A stretch of 64,000 nucleotides of DNA, taken from Noviluteimonas sp052115395 (lineage in GTDB: Bacteria; Pseudomonadota; Gammaproteobacteria; Xanthomonadales; Xanthomonadaceae). The DNA is taken from assembly GCA_052115395.1 (NCBI GenBank), contig JBFRGO010000002.1. One strand, 5' to 3'. Of the stretch, positions 34,324 to 43,758 are shown in pieces. Position 1 is the stretch's first letter. The number at the start of each line of letters is the position of its first letter. The position numbers and the translations under genes are program-made. The notes beneath the pieces are model-generated. The model saw only the letters and a list, made by a program, of their open reading frames with translations. It was not told where the DNA came from and searched no databases.

Positions 34324-34862
34324 CAGTCGCGCGCGGGGAAGATGCCTTGCAACGCGATGCAGAAGTTCATCGCGAGGTAGGGCTGGCTGTTTTCGTGCGG
34401 CTGCGAACCGCCGGAGAAGGGGCCGAGCATGCCCGGCGCCAAGGTCGTATCGGGCGATGCGTTGAACGTGCGCGAGGTCGTGCTGGCCGCGAGAAACGAC
34501 AGCCCGCCGTTGGCGACCGGCGTGCCCGTGCCGCTGCCCGGCGCGGTCTGCGAGTACGCGTTGAACGCATGCGTGTGCGTGGGGACTTCGGTCTGCAACA
34601 GCGCGACGCTCGCGCTGCCGAAGGTCTCGCCGATCTGGCGCGGCGACAACCCGGCGCCCTGGCCCTGGCCGGCGGCCGCGCGTCCGGTGAAGTTCGGCAA
34701 CTGGTAGGTCGTCATCCCGTTGCCGCCGTAGGTGGTGCCGAGCAGCGAGAACAGGGCGGTGTTCTGCTGGATCGCCATCGTCGCGCCGTTGCAGAACGCC
34801 CAGCCGTTCGGATTGAAATTGAATCCGAAGATCTGGATCTCGCCGAGGAAGGGTTCAGTCAC
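34323..34862 (-). CDS. Phage tail collar domain protein (Mdp-type), paralogue 3
   Basis: A 179-residue member of the microcystin-dependent protein/tail-collar family. Family pattern: PFLGEIQIFGFNFNPNGWAF, then CNGATMAIQQNTALFSLLGT, TYGGNGMTTYQLPNFTGRAA and VPTHTHAFNAYS. The C-terminal block is QPHENSQPYLAMNFCIALQG. There is no signal peptide. Third of three tandem paralogues sharing 175-181 residues and the same start and end motifs. No capsid, tape-measure, sheath or baseplate gene is nearby, so a prophage origin is not supported. Function unknown; family members resemble collar or fibre tips of phage tails. Confidence 0.85.
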   Translation of the reverse strand: MTEPFLGEIQIFGFNFNPNGWAFCNGATMAIQQNTALFSLLGTTYGGNGMTTYQLPNFTGRAAAGQGQGAGLSPRQIGETFGSASVALLQTEVPTHTHAFNAYSQTAPGSGTGTPVANGGLSFLAASTTSRTFNASPDTTLAPGMLGPFSGGSQPHENSQPYLAMNFCIALQGIFPARD

Positions 34863-34875
34863 GTCAGGCTCCGGA

Positions 34876-35403
34876 TCAATTCTGGCTCGGGAAGATGCCT
34901 TCCCACGCGATGCACCAGCGCGCGGTCAGGGTCGGCATCGTGTTGTCGTGCGGCTGGTTCGAGCCTGCAGGCGTGGTCGACGCCGGCGACATCGCCGCGG
35001 CGTTGTTGCCCGCGAGCCCGTTGACGTAGAACGTATCGCCGCTCACCGCGGCGGGCAGCAGGCCCGGTCCGGGCGTCGTCGATGTCGCCGCGGCCGTCGT
35101 CGCGTAGACCGGGTGCGTGTGCGCAGGCATCTGCGCGGTGGTGAGCGTCACCGTTTCGGTGCCCGCGCGTTCGCCGAGAATGCGATTGCTCAGGCCCGGG
35201 CCTTGTCCGACATGGATCGGCGCACGGCCGCGCAGGTCGGGCAAGCCGAAGGTCGTGACGCCGTCGCCGCCGTACGTGGTGCCGAGGAGCACGTAGAGCA
35301 CCTCGTAATCCGCGATCGACAACAGTTGCCCCGCGCAGTCCATCCATCCGCGCGGCGCGAAGTTGTACGGAAACAGGCGAATTTCGCCGATATAAGGTTC
35401 CAT
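34876..35403 (-). CDS. Phage tail collar domain protein (Mdp-type), paralogue 2
   Basis: A 175-residue paralogue. It reads EPYIGEIRLFPYNFAPRGWM, CAGQLLSIADYEVLYVLLGT, TYGGDGVTTFGLPDLRGRAP, MPAHTHPVYATT, QPHDNTMPTLTARWCIAWEG. Compared with its neighbours the NxxLFSLLG block is altered to EVLYVLLG and the end block to ARWCIAWEG. This copy has therefore diverged the most and may have its own ligand or partner. It lies 13 bp before the third copy and 20 bp after the first, in one operon. Confidence 0.85.
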   Translation of the reverse strand: MEPYIGEIRLFPYNFAPRGWMDCAGQLLSIADYEVLYVLLGTTYGGDGVTTFGLPDLRGRAPIHVGQGPGLSNRILGERAGTETVTLTTAQMPAHTHPVYATTAAATSTTPGPGLLPAAVSGDTFYVNGLAGNNAAAMSPASTTPAGSNQPHDNTMPTLTARWCIAWEGIFPSQN

Positions 35404-35423
35404 GTTCGCGGTCTCCGGCGGCG

Positions 35424-35969
35424 TCAGCTGCGCGAGGGATAGACGCCCGAGAGGGCGATGCAGAAATTCAGCGCCGTGTACGGCTGCATGTTCGGGTGCG
35501 GCTGGTTCTGGCCCGCCTGCGCGACGGTGGCCGGATTCAACTGCACCGTCGTGCCGCCCGCGGGCGCATACAAGGGCACGGCCGCGCCGGCGGTGTTGGT
35601 GCTCTGCGCGAAGACGCGCGCACTCGGCAGCCGGTTGTTGCCCGCGCCGGTGGACGCCCTGGCCTGGTGCGCGTGCGAGGGCACCTGCGCGTTGTTGAGC
35701 GTGACGTTTTCGGCGCCGCCCACCTGGCCCTGTTCCATGTACGACTGCCAGCCCGGGTCGACCGAACTGCCCGCGCCGACCGGCGTGCGACCGCGCAGGT
35801 CCGGCAATGCAAAGGTCTGGACGCCGTTGCCGCCGTAATAAGTGCCGAGCAGCGAGAACAAGGCGGCGTTCTGCTGGATCGACATCAGCTGGCCGTTGCA
35901 CTGCGCCCAATATTTCGGCGCAAAGCCGAAACCGACCAGCATGACCTGGCCAAGGTAGAACTCGGACAT
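35424..35969 (-). CDS. Phage tail collar domain protein (Mdp-type), paralogue 1
   Basis: A 181-residue paralogue, first gene of the four-gene operon. Pattern: SEFYLGQVMLVGFGFAPKYW, CNGQLMSIQQNAALFSLLGT, YYGGNGVQTFALPDLRGRTP, VPSHAHQARAS, QPHPNMQPYTALNFCIALSG. It starts at ATG 35969, 261 bp from the divergent autotransporter gene, so the two transcription units probably share a control region. I see no signal peptide; if the protein reaches the surface it must use another route. Confidence 0.85.
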   Translation of the reverse strand: MSEFYLGQVMLVGFGFAPKYWAQCNGQLMSIQQNAALFSLLGTYYGGNGVQTFALPDLRGRTPVGAGSSVDPGWQSYMEQGQVGGAENVTLNNAQVPSHAHQARASTGAGNNRLPSARVFAQSTNTAGAAVPLYAPAGGTTVQLNPATVAQAGQNQPHPNMQPYTALNFCIALSGVYPSRS

Positions 35970-36230
35970 CGCGTTGTTTTCCCCTGCGTCGACGTGGCGA
36001 CGGAACCCCGCGACGACACCGTTTCCCCCGGCCGTCGCGACGCGACACTGTGCAGGCATCCGTTCGTGTCGGCAAGTATCTGGAACGAATGTCTCCTTTC
36101 GGTAGCTGAAGCCGTCACGCTTTACCCTTGTCACCGCGGCGTGTTTCAATCGCCAACGCTTTTGTAGCCGCGCGCGTCGCCCCGGGGATGGGGCCGTGCG
36201 ACGGATCCAGGGAATCAGGGGACAATCCGA

Positions 36231-39200
36231 ATGCAGCTTCCGATCACGCGTCGCGCGTGCGACGTCCGTCGTTTTGCGTTTCTTTTTTCGATTTTGCTGT
36301 GCTTCGGCGCGCTCTTTCCCTCCCTGGCGTTCGCGCAGAATTCCCTCTACTGCCCGACGATCGACGACGCCGTCGCCCAGGGCGCGTCGGTGCAGATCGA
36401 CGTGAGCGATTGCGACGGTCCCTTCGACGGCGGCATGAGCGAACCGCTCGCCGGCTTCGGCGCGAGCCACGGCACCGTGACGATCGAGGCGAACAACGCC
36501 GGCGTGCAGTTCGTCACCTACGCCCACAACGGCGACACGGCCACCTCCGATGTTTTCCGCCTGGAAGACAACGACGGCGCGCTGGTGCAGGTCAACGTGA
36601 CCATCACCGCGGCCACGTCCACCATCGTCGTGTCCCCGGCCTCGCTCAACGCGATGGTCGTCGGCGCCGCGTTCTCGCAGACCCTTTCGTCCACCGGCGG
36701 CAATGGCGGGCCCTATACCTATTCGGTCGGCAGCGGCGCATTGCCGGCGGGCCTGAGCCTCGCGGCGAACGGCACGCTCAGTGGTGTACCGACGCAGCGC
36801 GGCCCCTACAGCTTCGGCGCGGTTTCGAGCGATGGCGTCGAATCCTCCGAGAAGGGTTACACCGGCACCGTCGGCAATCCGAGCCTCGCACTCGGTACTT
36901 CGACGATCACCGTTCCGCAGAACATCGCCACCTCGCAGACGCTCACCGCCACCGGTGGCATCGCGCCTTATATCTTCACCGTCGAAACCGGTTCCTTGCC
37001 TGCGGGCCTGACGCTCTCGACCGCCGGCCTGCTGAGCGGCACGACCAGCGTCGCCTCCGGCAATTACACCGTCACGCTGCGCGTCACCGATGCTAGCGCC
37101 GGCCCGGGCACGTATTTCGAACTCGAAACCCTGACCATCGCCGTGACCACGCTGCCGACCGTGTCGATCAGCGTTTCGCCGGCCAGCGTCAGCGAAGACG
37201 GCGCGACCAACCTGGTCTACACGATCAGCCGCGGCGCGATCACCAGCGGCGCGCTCACGGTGAACCTGACCTACGGCGGCACCGCGACGGCAGGCACCGA
37301 CTACACCGGCAACACCGCCACGGTCGTCATTCCCAATGGCAGCAGCTCGGTCACGCTGACGATCGATCCGACCGACGATGGCACCGTCGAAGCCAACGAA
37401 ACCGCGATCGTCACCGTCGCCAGCGGTGCCGGTTACACCGTCGGCGCGCCCGCCGCGGCGACCGGCACGATCCTCAACGACGACTTGCCTGCGGTGTCGG
37501 TCACCGTCTCGCCGGCATCGGTGTCCGAGGACGGCGCCACGAACCTCGTCTACACCTTCACGCTCAGCCAGCCCGCACTCACCAGCACCTCGATCAACTG
37601 GGCCTTCGGTGCAGGCTCGGCGACGGCGGGCACGGACTTCGCGAACGTCGTCGGCCCGCTGGTCATCCCCGCCGGTGCGACGAGCGGCACGGTGATCGTG
37701 GATCCCACCGCCGATGCGACGCCCGAGCCGGATGAAACCGTCGTGGTCGTGCTCAACCCGGGCGCCGGCTACACCACGGCGCTGCCGATCGGCGCCACCG
37801 GCATCATCGCCAACGACGATCTGCCGACGCTGACGATCAACGATGTCTCCGTCTCCGAGGGCGCGGGCACGGCGACCTTCACCGTGTCGCTCAGCGCGCC
37901 TGCGTTGGCCGGCGGCGTGACGTTCGACATCGCGACCGCGAATGGTAGCGCCACCGCGGGCGCGGACTACACGGCAAACAGCCTGGTCAGCCAGACCATT
38001 GCGGCAGGCAGCAGCACCTACACCTTCACCGTCGCGATCAACGACGACGCACTGAACGAGGCGTCGGAGAATTACTTCGTCAACGTCGCCAACGTGACCG
38101 GCGCGACCGTCGCCGACGCGCAGGGCCAGGGCCAGATCACCGACAACGATGCGGCGCCGACGCTCTCGATCGACGATCTGTCGGCCAACGAAGGCAACGT
38201 CGCGACCGCGGCCAACCCCGTCACGGTGCGCCTGAGCGCAGCCAGCGGCCAGGCGGTCACCGTGAATTACGCGACGGCCGATGGCACGGCCGCAGCGCCC
38301 GGCGATTACGTGGCCGGTTCGGGCACGGTCACCTTCCCGGCCGGCGCGACCGTGCGCACGCTTTCCGTGGGCATCGTGGGCGACATCTCGCCCGAGGCCG
38401 ACGAAACCTTCAGCGTCAACCTGTCCGGTGCGACGAACGCGACCATCGCCGACGCCAGCGCGCAGGTCACGATCCTCAACGACGACGTGCCGGTCAGCAT
38501 CACGACCGCGACGGTGCCGAACGCCACGGTTGCCACGGCCTACAGCCAATCGATTTCCGCCACGGGCGGCGCCGCACCGTATTCGTACGCAGTCACCGCG
38601 GGCGCGTTGCCCGCCGGCCTGACGCTGTCGACGTCCGGCACGCTCTCCGGCACGCCGACCGCCGGCGGCGCGTTCAACTTCACCGTCACCGCGACCGACA
38701 GCAGCCCGTCGCCGGGCCCGTTCACCGCGAGCCGGGCCTACACGCTGACCGTCAGCGCAGCGACGATCACGCTGCCCGCGACGACCCTGCCGGGTGGCAC
38801 GTTGTCGCAGGCCTACAGTGCTTCGCTCAATGCGGCATCGGGCGGCACCGCGCCCTATTCCTACGCCGTGTCCAGCGGCGCGTTGCCGGGTGGTCTTGCG
38901 CTCAACGCATCCACCGGCGCGATCACCGGCACGCCGACCGCGATGGGCACCTTCAACTTCGCCATCGTCGCGACCGACAGCAGCACGGGTACCGGTCCGT
39001 TCGCGTCGACGGCGCGCAACTACACGATCGGCATCACCGACCTCACGCCCGTCGCGAATGCGAGCACGCATGCCGCGGCCTACGGTTCCGCCGCCGCCGC
39101 CGTGACGCTCGACATCACCGGTGGTGCGCCGACGAATGTCACGGTCGCGACCGGCGCGACGAACGGCGTCGTCAACGCCAGCGGCGTGACCATCACTTAC

Positions 39201-42050
39201 CAGCCCAACGCCGGCTTCGCAGGCACCGACAGCTTCACCTACACCGCGACCAACAGCGGCGGCACGTCCGCGCCGGCGACGGTCTCGGTCACGGTCGCCG
39301 ATCCCACCATCGCGATCGCCGCGACCGCGGGCTTCAATGCAATGGTCGCCGCGGCTTACACGCAGACCTTCACCTTCAGCGGCGGCGCCGCGCCGTACTC
39401 CGGTTACCAGGTGACGAACCTGCCGGCCGGCGTGTCGGTCACCGGCACCACCGCGAACAGCGTGACCATCGCGGGCACGCCGACGCAGGCCGGTACGTTC
39501 GCGCTCTCGGTGTCGGCCACCGACAGCAGCACGGGCACCGGTCCGTTCACCACGACGCAGGCGTTCTCGCTGGATGTCGCGGTGCCGACGATCGCGCTTG
39601 CACCGGGTGCGACGACGTTCAATGCGCCGTATGCGGCCGCGTTCTCGCAGGCCTTCACCGCCAGCGGCGGCGTCGGCCCTTACACCTACGCGCAGACCGG
39701 CACCTTGCCGGCAGGCGTGACCTTCTCGGGCAACACGCTCTCGGGCACGCCGACGGTGCCGGGCACGTACAACGTGACCATCACCGCGACCGACACCGGT
39801 GCGACGGGCGCGGGCGCGCCGTTCACGATCGCGCAGGCTTACACGATCAACGTCGGTGCGCCGACGATCGCCGTCACGCCGGCGACCGTGCCGAATGCGA
39901 CGGCGGGCGCCGCGTATTCGCAAGCGCTCTCGGCCAGCGGTGCAGTCGCGCCGTACACCTTCGCGATCACCGCGGGCGCGCTGCCCGCGGGCGTGACGCT
40001 GTCGCCGGCCGGCGCACTCGCCGGCACGCCGACCGCATCGGGCACGTTCAACTTCACCGTGCAGGCGAGCGATGCGAATAACCAGGTCGCCACGCACGCT
40101 TACACCTTGAACGTCGCGGTGCCGACCATCGCGCTGACGCCCGCCACGCTCGCCGGCGGGACCGCGGGCACCGCGTACACGCAGGTGCTGACGATCTCCG
40201 GCGGCATCGCGCCGTACACGGCGACGCTCACCGGCGCGCTGCCGGCGGGCATCGCGTTCGATTCGGCGACGCGCACGTTCAGCGGCACGCCGACGCAGGC
40301 CGGTACGTTCAACGTTTCGGTCGCCGTCGCTGACAGCACGGGCGGCACCGCGGCCACGGTCACCAACGCGTACACGCTGGTGATCGCATCGCCGACGCTG
40401 GCGCTCACGCCGGCGACGCTGGCGGCGGGCACCGCGGGCGTTGCGTACGCGCAGACCTTCGCGACCACCGGCGGCATCGCGCCGTACACCTACGCGATCA
40501 CGGCCGGCGCACTTCCGGCGGGCCTGGCGTTGAATGCTTCGACGGGCGCGCTCTCGGGCACGCCGACGGTCGCCGGCAGCTTCACCTTCACCGTCGATGT
40601 CGTCGACAGCACGACCGGTACGGCCGCGACTGCATCGCACGCGTACACGCTGGCGATCTCCGCGCCGACGATCACCATCACGCCGACGACGCTGACCGTG
40701 GGCACGCAAAACCAGGCCTACGCGCAGACCTTGACCGCGACCGGTGGCTCGGCGCCGTACACCTTCGCCGTCACCGCGGGTGCATTGCCCGACGGGCTCA
40801 CGCTCACGACGGGCGGCGCGCTCTCGGGCACGCCGACGACGGATGGCAACTACAGCTTCACCGTCACCGCGACCGATGCGCTCGGCTTCACCGCCACGCA
40901 GGCCTACGCCTTCGCCGTCATCGCGCGTCCGGATCCCACGCGCGATGCCGAAGTGCGCGGCCTGCTCGATGCGCAGGCGCAAGCCACGCAACGCTTCGCC
41001 AACGCGCAGATCAACAACTTCCAGCAACGCCTGGAAAGCCTGCACGGCGCCGGCGCACGCGGCCTGACCAACAGCGTGAGCATCAACGCACGCATGCGTT
41101 GCCCCGAAGCGCTCCGCGGCCCGAAGCAGGACCTGTGCACGCCGCAATCGGCGATGCAAAACGGCGCCTCGCTTGCTGATGCGCCCGACAGCACGCTGCC
41201 CGCCACCACGGGCGACGGCGCGTGGGGCGCATGGATCGGCGGTGCGATCCGTTCGGGTTCGACCGATGCGCGCAATGGCGCGGCCGGTGCCGATTTCGAA
41301 ACCGACGGTCTCAGCGTCGGTGCCGACTGGCGCTTGTCGAAGTCCTTCGTGTTCGGCGCGGGCGTGGGCTACGGCCGCGACCAGAGCGACGTGGGCGAGC
41401 GCAACAGCCAGGTCGATGGCGAATCCTTCTCCGTCGTCGCCTACGCCAGCTACCACCCGGGCGAGACGTTCTTCCTCGACGGCCTGGTCGGTTACCAGGA
41501 CATGCGCTTCGACCTGCGCCGCTATCTCACCATCAACGGCGGATCGGTGACCGGTGCGCGCGATGGCACGCAGTGGTTCGGTTCGCTCTCCAGCGGCGCG
41601 GACATCGTGCAGGGCAACGTGCAATACACCCCGTACGCGCGCCTGGACGTTTCGCGCGCCACGCTCGATGCGTACACCGAGCAGGGCGACGCGGTGTATT
41701 CGCTGGCCTACGGCGAACAGAACGTCGATGCGACGACCGGCAACGTCGGCCTGCGCGTGGAGATGAAGCACGACACGGATTGGGGTGTGTTCACGCCGAC
41801 GTTCCGCGCCGAATACCAGCACGACTTCAAGGCCGACGGCTTCACGACGATGCGCTACGCCGACCTGATCTCCGGTCCGGTGTACGGCGCCGACGTGGCG
41901 GGCTTCGATCGTTCGCGCTGGATGCTCGGCCTGGGCGCCAACTTCGTGGTCGACGGCGCTTACTCCATCCGCGTCGAATATCGCGGCGTCTTCAGTTCGT
42001 CGGGCGATCGCGACAACGCCTTGCAGCTGATCTTCCAGAAGTCCTACTGA
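36231..42050 (+). CDS. Giant autotransporter with Ig-like and Calx-beta repeats
   Basis: A 1939-residue surface protein. A signal peptide with cleavage after AFA at residue 35 is followed by an N-terminal unit and two Ig-like repeats (to about 305). Four Calx-beta units (about 306-753) follow, each ending in a motif such as ILNDDLPAVS or IANDDLPTLT. About nine putative-Ig (He_PIG-like) repeats then run to about 1565, marked by GALPAGLTLS...GTLSGTPT. One different beta domain lies near 940-1025. An alpha-helical linker (LLDAQAQATQRFANAQINNF) leads to a C-terminal autotransporter beta-barrel from about 1660 (GAWGAWIGGAIRSGS to LQLIFQKSY). Likely an adhesin. GGGG lies eleven bases before ATG 36231. 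Confidence 0.85.
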   Translation: MQLPITRRACDVRRFAFLFSILLCFGALFPSLAFAQNSLYCPTIDDAVAQGASVQIDVSDCDGPFDGGMSEPLAGFGASHGTVTIEANNAGVQFVTYAHNGDTATSDVFRLEDNDGALVQVNVTITAATSTIVVSPASLNAMVVGAAFSQTLSSTGGNGGPYTYSVGSGALPAGLSLAANGTLSGVPTQRGPYSFGAVSSDGVESSEKGYTGTVGNPSLALGTSTITVPQNIATSQTLTATGGIAPYIFTVETGSLPAGLTLSTAGLLSGTTSVASGNYTVTLRVTDASAGPGTYFELETLTIAVTTLPTVSISVSPASVSEDGATNLVYTISRGAITSGALTVNLTYGGTATAGTDYTGNTATVVIPNGSSSVTLTIDPTDDGTVEANETAIVTVASGAGYTVGAPAAATGTILNDDLPAVSVTVSPASVSEDGATNLVYTFTLSQPALTSTSINWAFGAGSATAGTDFANVVGPLVIPAGATSGTVIVDPTADATPEPDETVVVVLNPGAGYTTALPIGATGIIANDDLPTLTINDVSVSEGAGTATFTVSLSAPALAGGVTFDIATANGSATAGADYTANSLVSQTIAAGSSTYTFTVAINDDALNEASENYFVNVANVTGATVADAQGQGQITDNDAAPTLSIDDLSANEGNVATAANPVTVRLSAASGQAVTVNYATADGTAAAPGDYVAGSGTVTFPAGATVRTLSVGIVGDISPEADETFSVNLSGATNATIADASAQVTILNDDVPVSITTATVPNATVATAYSQSISATGGAAPYSYAVTAGALPAGLTLSTSGTLSGTPTAGGAFNFTVTATDSSPSPGPFTASRAYTLTVSAATITLPATTLPGGTLSQAYSASLNAASGGTAPYSYAVSSGALPGGLALNASTGAITGTPTAMGTFNFAIVATDSSTGTGPFASTARNYTIGITDLTPVANASTHAAAYGSAAAAVTLDITGGAPTNVTVATGATNGVVNASGVTITYQPNAGFAGTDSFTYTATNSGGTSAPATVSVTVADPTIAIAATAGFNAMVAAAYTQTFTFSGGAAPYSGYQVTNLPAGVSVTGTTANSVTIAGTPTQAGTFALSVSATDSSTGTGPFTTTQAFSLDVAVPTIALAPGATTFNAPYAAAFSQAFTASGGVGPYTYAQTGTLPAGVTFSGNTLSGTPTVPGTYNVTITATDTGATGAGAPFTIAQAYTINVGAPTIAVTPATVPNATAGAAYSQALSASGAVAPYTFAITAGALPAGVTLSPAGALAGTPTASGTFNFTVQASDANNQVATHAYTLNVAVPTIALTPATLAGGTAGTAYTQVLTISGGIAPYTATLTGALPAGIAFDSATRTFSGTPTQAGTFNVSVAVADSTGGTAATVTNAYTLVIASPTLALTPATLAAGTAGVAYAQTFATTGGIAPYTYAITAGALPAGLALNASTGALSGTPTVAGSFTFTVDVVDSTTGTAATASHAYTLAISAPTITITPTTLTVGTQNQAYAQTLTATGGSAPYTFAVTAGALPDGLTLTTGGALSGTPTTDGNYSFTVTATDALGFTATQAYAFAVIARPDPTRDAEVRGLLDAQAQATQRFANAQINNFQQRLESLHGAGARGLTNSVSINARMRCPEALRGPKQDLCTPQSAMQNGASLADAPDSTLPATTGDGAWGAWIGGAIRSGSTDARNGAAGADFETDGLSVGADWRLSKSFVFGAGVGYGRDQSDVGERNSQVDGESFSVVAYASYHPGETFFLDGLVGYQDMRFDLRRYLTINGGSVTGARDGTQWFGSLSSGADIVQGNVQYTPYARLDVSRATLDAYTEQGDAVYSLAYGEQNVDATTGNVGLRVEMKHDTDWGVFTPTFRAEYQHDFKADGFTTMRYADLISGPVYGADVAGFDRSRWMLGLGANFVVDGAYSIRVEYRGVFSSSGDRDNALQLIFQKSY

Positions 42051-42063
42051 GCGGGGAACCGAC

Positions 42064-43692
42064 ATGAGCCGTAGCCGCACGATGAGTGAACTGCTGCGAA
42101 TCGCCCGCCTCGCGGAGCGTTGCGAGCGCACCGGCGAAAGCGCCGACGAAGCGATCGGCCAGGAAGGCGTGCAGAACGAAGATCGTCGCCGCCTCTTCCA
42201 GGGAGCGACCGCGGGCGCGGCGATCGCGGCGGCCGGCGCGATGGCGCCGGGCGCGTGGGCCGCGGCGACGCAGGCGGTGCGCACGGTCGTCGCGAAAACG
42301 ACCAACACCCGCGGCGTGGCTGTCATCGGCGCCGGCATCGCGGGCCTTGCGTGCGCGACCGAACTCGCGCGCTTGGGCGTCACTGCGCGTGTGTTCGAAG
42401 CGGGCACGCGCGTCGGCGGCCGCATCTTCAGCCTGCGCGGTTTCTTCCCGGGCCAGGTGGCCGAGCGCGGCGCCGAATTCATCGGCACCTCGCACCACGT
42501 GATGCTCGGCTATGCGCGTCAGCTGAACCTGCAGCTCGAACCCTTCGCCCGCGCCGGCGTGGAGAAATTCCACTTCGCCGGTCGCGCGTATTCCGAATCG
42601 CAGGTCGTCGACGAATACCGCGCGTTCACCGGCGCCATCGGCGACGAACTCGCGCGTATCAAATCGCCGACCGCCGACAATCACATCGAAGCGGCGACGC
42701 TGCTCGATCTGATGAGCCTGTCGGACTTCCTCGACCTGTACGGCGCCGGCGACCTGCTGCGCGCGATGATGCAGGCCGCGTGCGAAGCCGAATTCGGCGT
42801 CGAGCCGAGCGAGCTCAGCGCGATCGCGTTCCTGCGCTTCGTGCACGGCGATCGCCGCACCAAGTTCGGTGCGTACAACGATGGTCGCGAAGATCACCTG
42901 CACGTCGCCGGCGGCAATGATTTGATCGCCACGGGCCTGGCGGCGAAGCTGCCCACGCCCGTCGCGCTCGGCCATCGCCTGGCCGCGGTGCGCAAGACCG
43001 CCGGTGGCGCGGTGCGCCTGACCTTCGCCGTCGCGGGGCGTTACGTCGACTACGACCACGATGCGGTCGTGCTCGCGCTGCCCTTCAGCGTGCTGCGCAA
43101 GGTGGCGTTCGATTCGAGCGTCGAGATGCCGGCGTACAAGCGCCTGGCGATCGACCAATCGCGCACGGGCGATGCGAGCAAGTTGATGCTCGGCTTCAAC
43201 CAGCCGTACTGGGCCACGCGCGACAATGCGAACGGCACGGTGTCGGCCAATCTCCCGCGCCTGCGCAACACCTGGGAATCCAACCCCACGCACGGTGCCG
43301 CAACGCGCGCGGTGCTCACGCACCACGTCGGCGGCGCGGCCGCACGCGTGCTGCGCCAGGAAACGATGCAGTCCGACGCGAAGGCCTTCCTGAGCGACCT
43401 CGAACGCGTGCTCCCGGGCGCCGCCACCGCCGTCCGCCGCGACGCGAGGGGCAACCTGCAGGCCGCCATGCACAACTGGTCGCTGGATCCGAATGCGCTC
43501 GGTGCCTACCCCGCACCGCGCCCCGGCTACTTCACGACCATCGCGCACAACGAAGCCAAGCCGATCGGCAACATCTACTTCGCCGGCGACCAGACCAGCA
43601 GCTTCTACGAGTGGCAAGGCTTCATGGAAGGCGCGGCGTTGTCGGGGTTGCGCGCGGCGGGCGAGGCGGCGAGTTTGATGTTGGGGCGCTGA
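42064..43692 (+). CDS. Tat-exported flavin monoamine/L-amino acid oxidase
   Basis: A 542-residue FAD amine oxidase. An unusually long 40-residue leader precedes a twin-arginine motif (EDRRRLFQGATAG) and a hydrophobic stretch ending APGAWA. The FAD-binding motif is VAVIGAGIAGLACATELARL, followed by GTRVGGRIFSL and RGAEFIG. The C-terminal FAD block is NIYFAGDQTSSFYEWQGFME. Expected products are an aldehyde or keto acid, ammonia and hydrogen peroxide, released in the periplasm; the amine is unknown. It begins 13 bp after the autotransporter stop, so the two are one transcription unit. A terminator follows. Confidence 0.85.
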   Translation: MSRSRTMSELLRIARLAERCERTGESADEAIGQEGVQNEDRRRLFQGATAGAAIAAAGAMAPGAWAAATQAVRTVVAKTTNTRGVAVIGAGIAGLACATELARLGVTARVFEAGTRVGGRIFSLRGFFPGQVAERGAEFIGTSHHVMLGYARQLNLQLEPFARAGVEKFHFAGRAYSESQVVDEYRAFTGAIGDELARIKSPTADNHIEAATLLDLMSLSDFLDLYGAGDLLRAMMQAACEAEFGVEPSELSAIAFLRFVHGDRRTKFGAYNDGREDHLHVAGGNDLIATGLAAKLPTPVALGHRLAAVRKTAGGAVRLTFAVAGRYVDYDHDAVVLALPFSVLRKVAFDSSVEMPAYKRLAIDQSRTGDASKLMLGFNQPYWATRDNANGTVSANLPRLRNTWESNPTHGAATRAVLTHHVGGAAARVLRQETMQSDAKAFLSDLERVLPGAATAVRRDARGNLQAAMHNWSLDPNALGAYPAPRPGYFTTIAHNEAKPIGNIYFAGDQTSSFYEWQGFMEGAALSGLRAAGEAASLMLGR

Positions 43693-43714
43693 GCGACGCG
43701 GCATCGAAATCCAC

Positions 43715-43738
43715 GAAGCCCCGCGAAAGCGGGGTTTC
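43715..43738 (+). terminator. Intrinsic terminator after the amine oxidase gene
   Basis: Stem GAAGCCCCGC / GCGGGGTTTC (one G-T pair) with loop GAAA and trailing TGCTTTAA. It differs from the rpoD terminator at one base over the hairpin. Confidence 0.85.
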
Positions 43739-43758
43739 TGCTTTAATGCGCCCGCGAC

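Noticed and set aside
33537..36000. Prophage remnant suggested by tail-collar proteins
   Set aside because: No other phage structural, lysis, replication or integration gene is present. The three genes are intact, codon use matches the neighbourhood, and a chromosomal GNAT gene is coupled to them.
36600..40930. CRISPR-like periodicity in repeated DNA
   Set aside because: The periodic DNA is the coding sequence of protein repeats of about 80-95 residues with variable length and many base changes; there are no constant repeats or spacers.
35424..42488. A 2354-codon open frame on the minus strand opposite the autotransporter gene
   Set aside because: It is a by-product of the strong G/C third-position bias and repeats of the plus-strand gene. 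Its translation is an Arg/Gly/Asp-rich string without domains, and only its last part (35424-35969) is a real collar gene.
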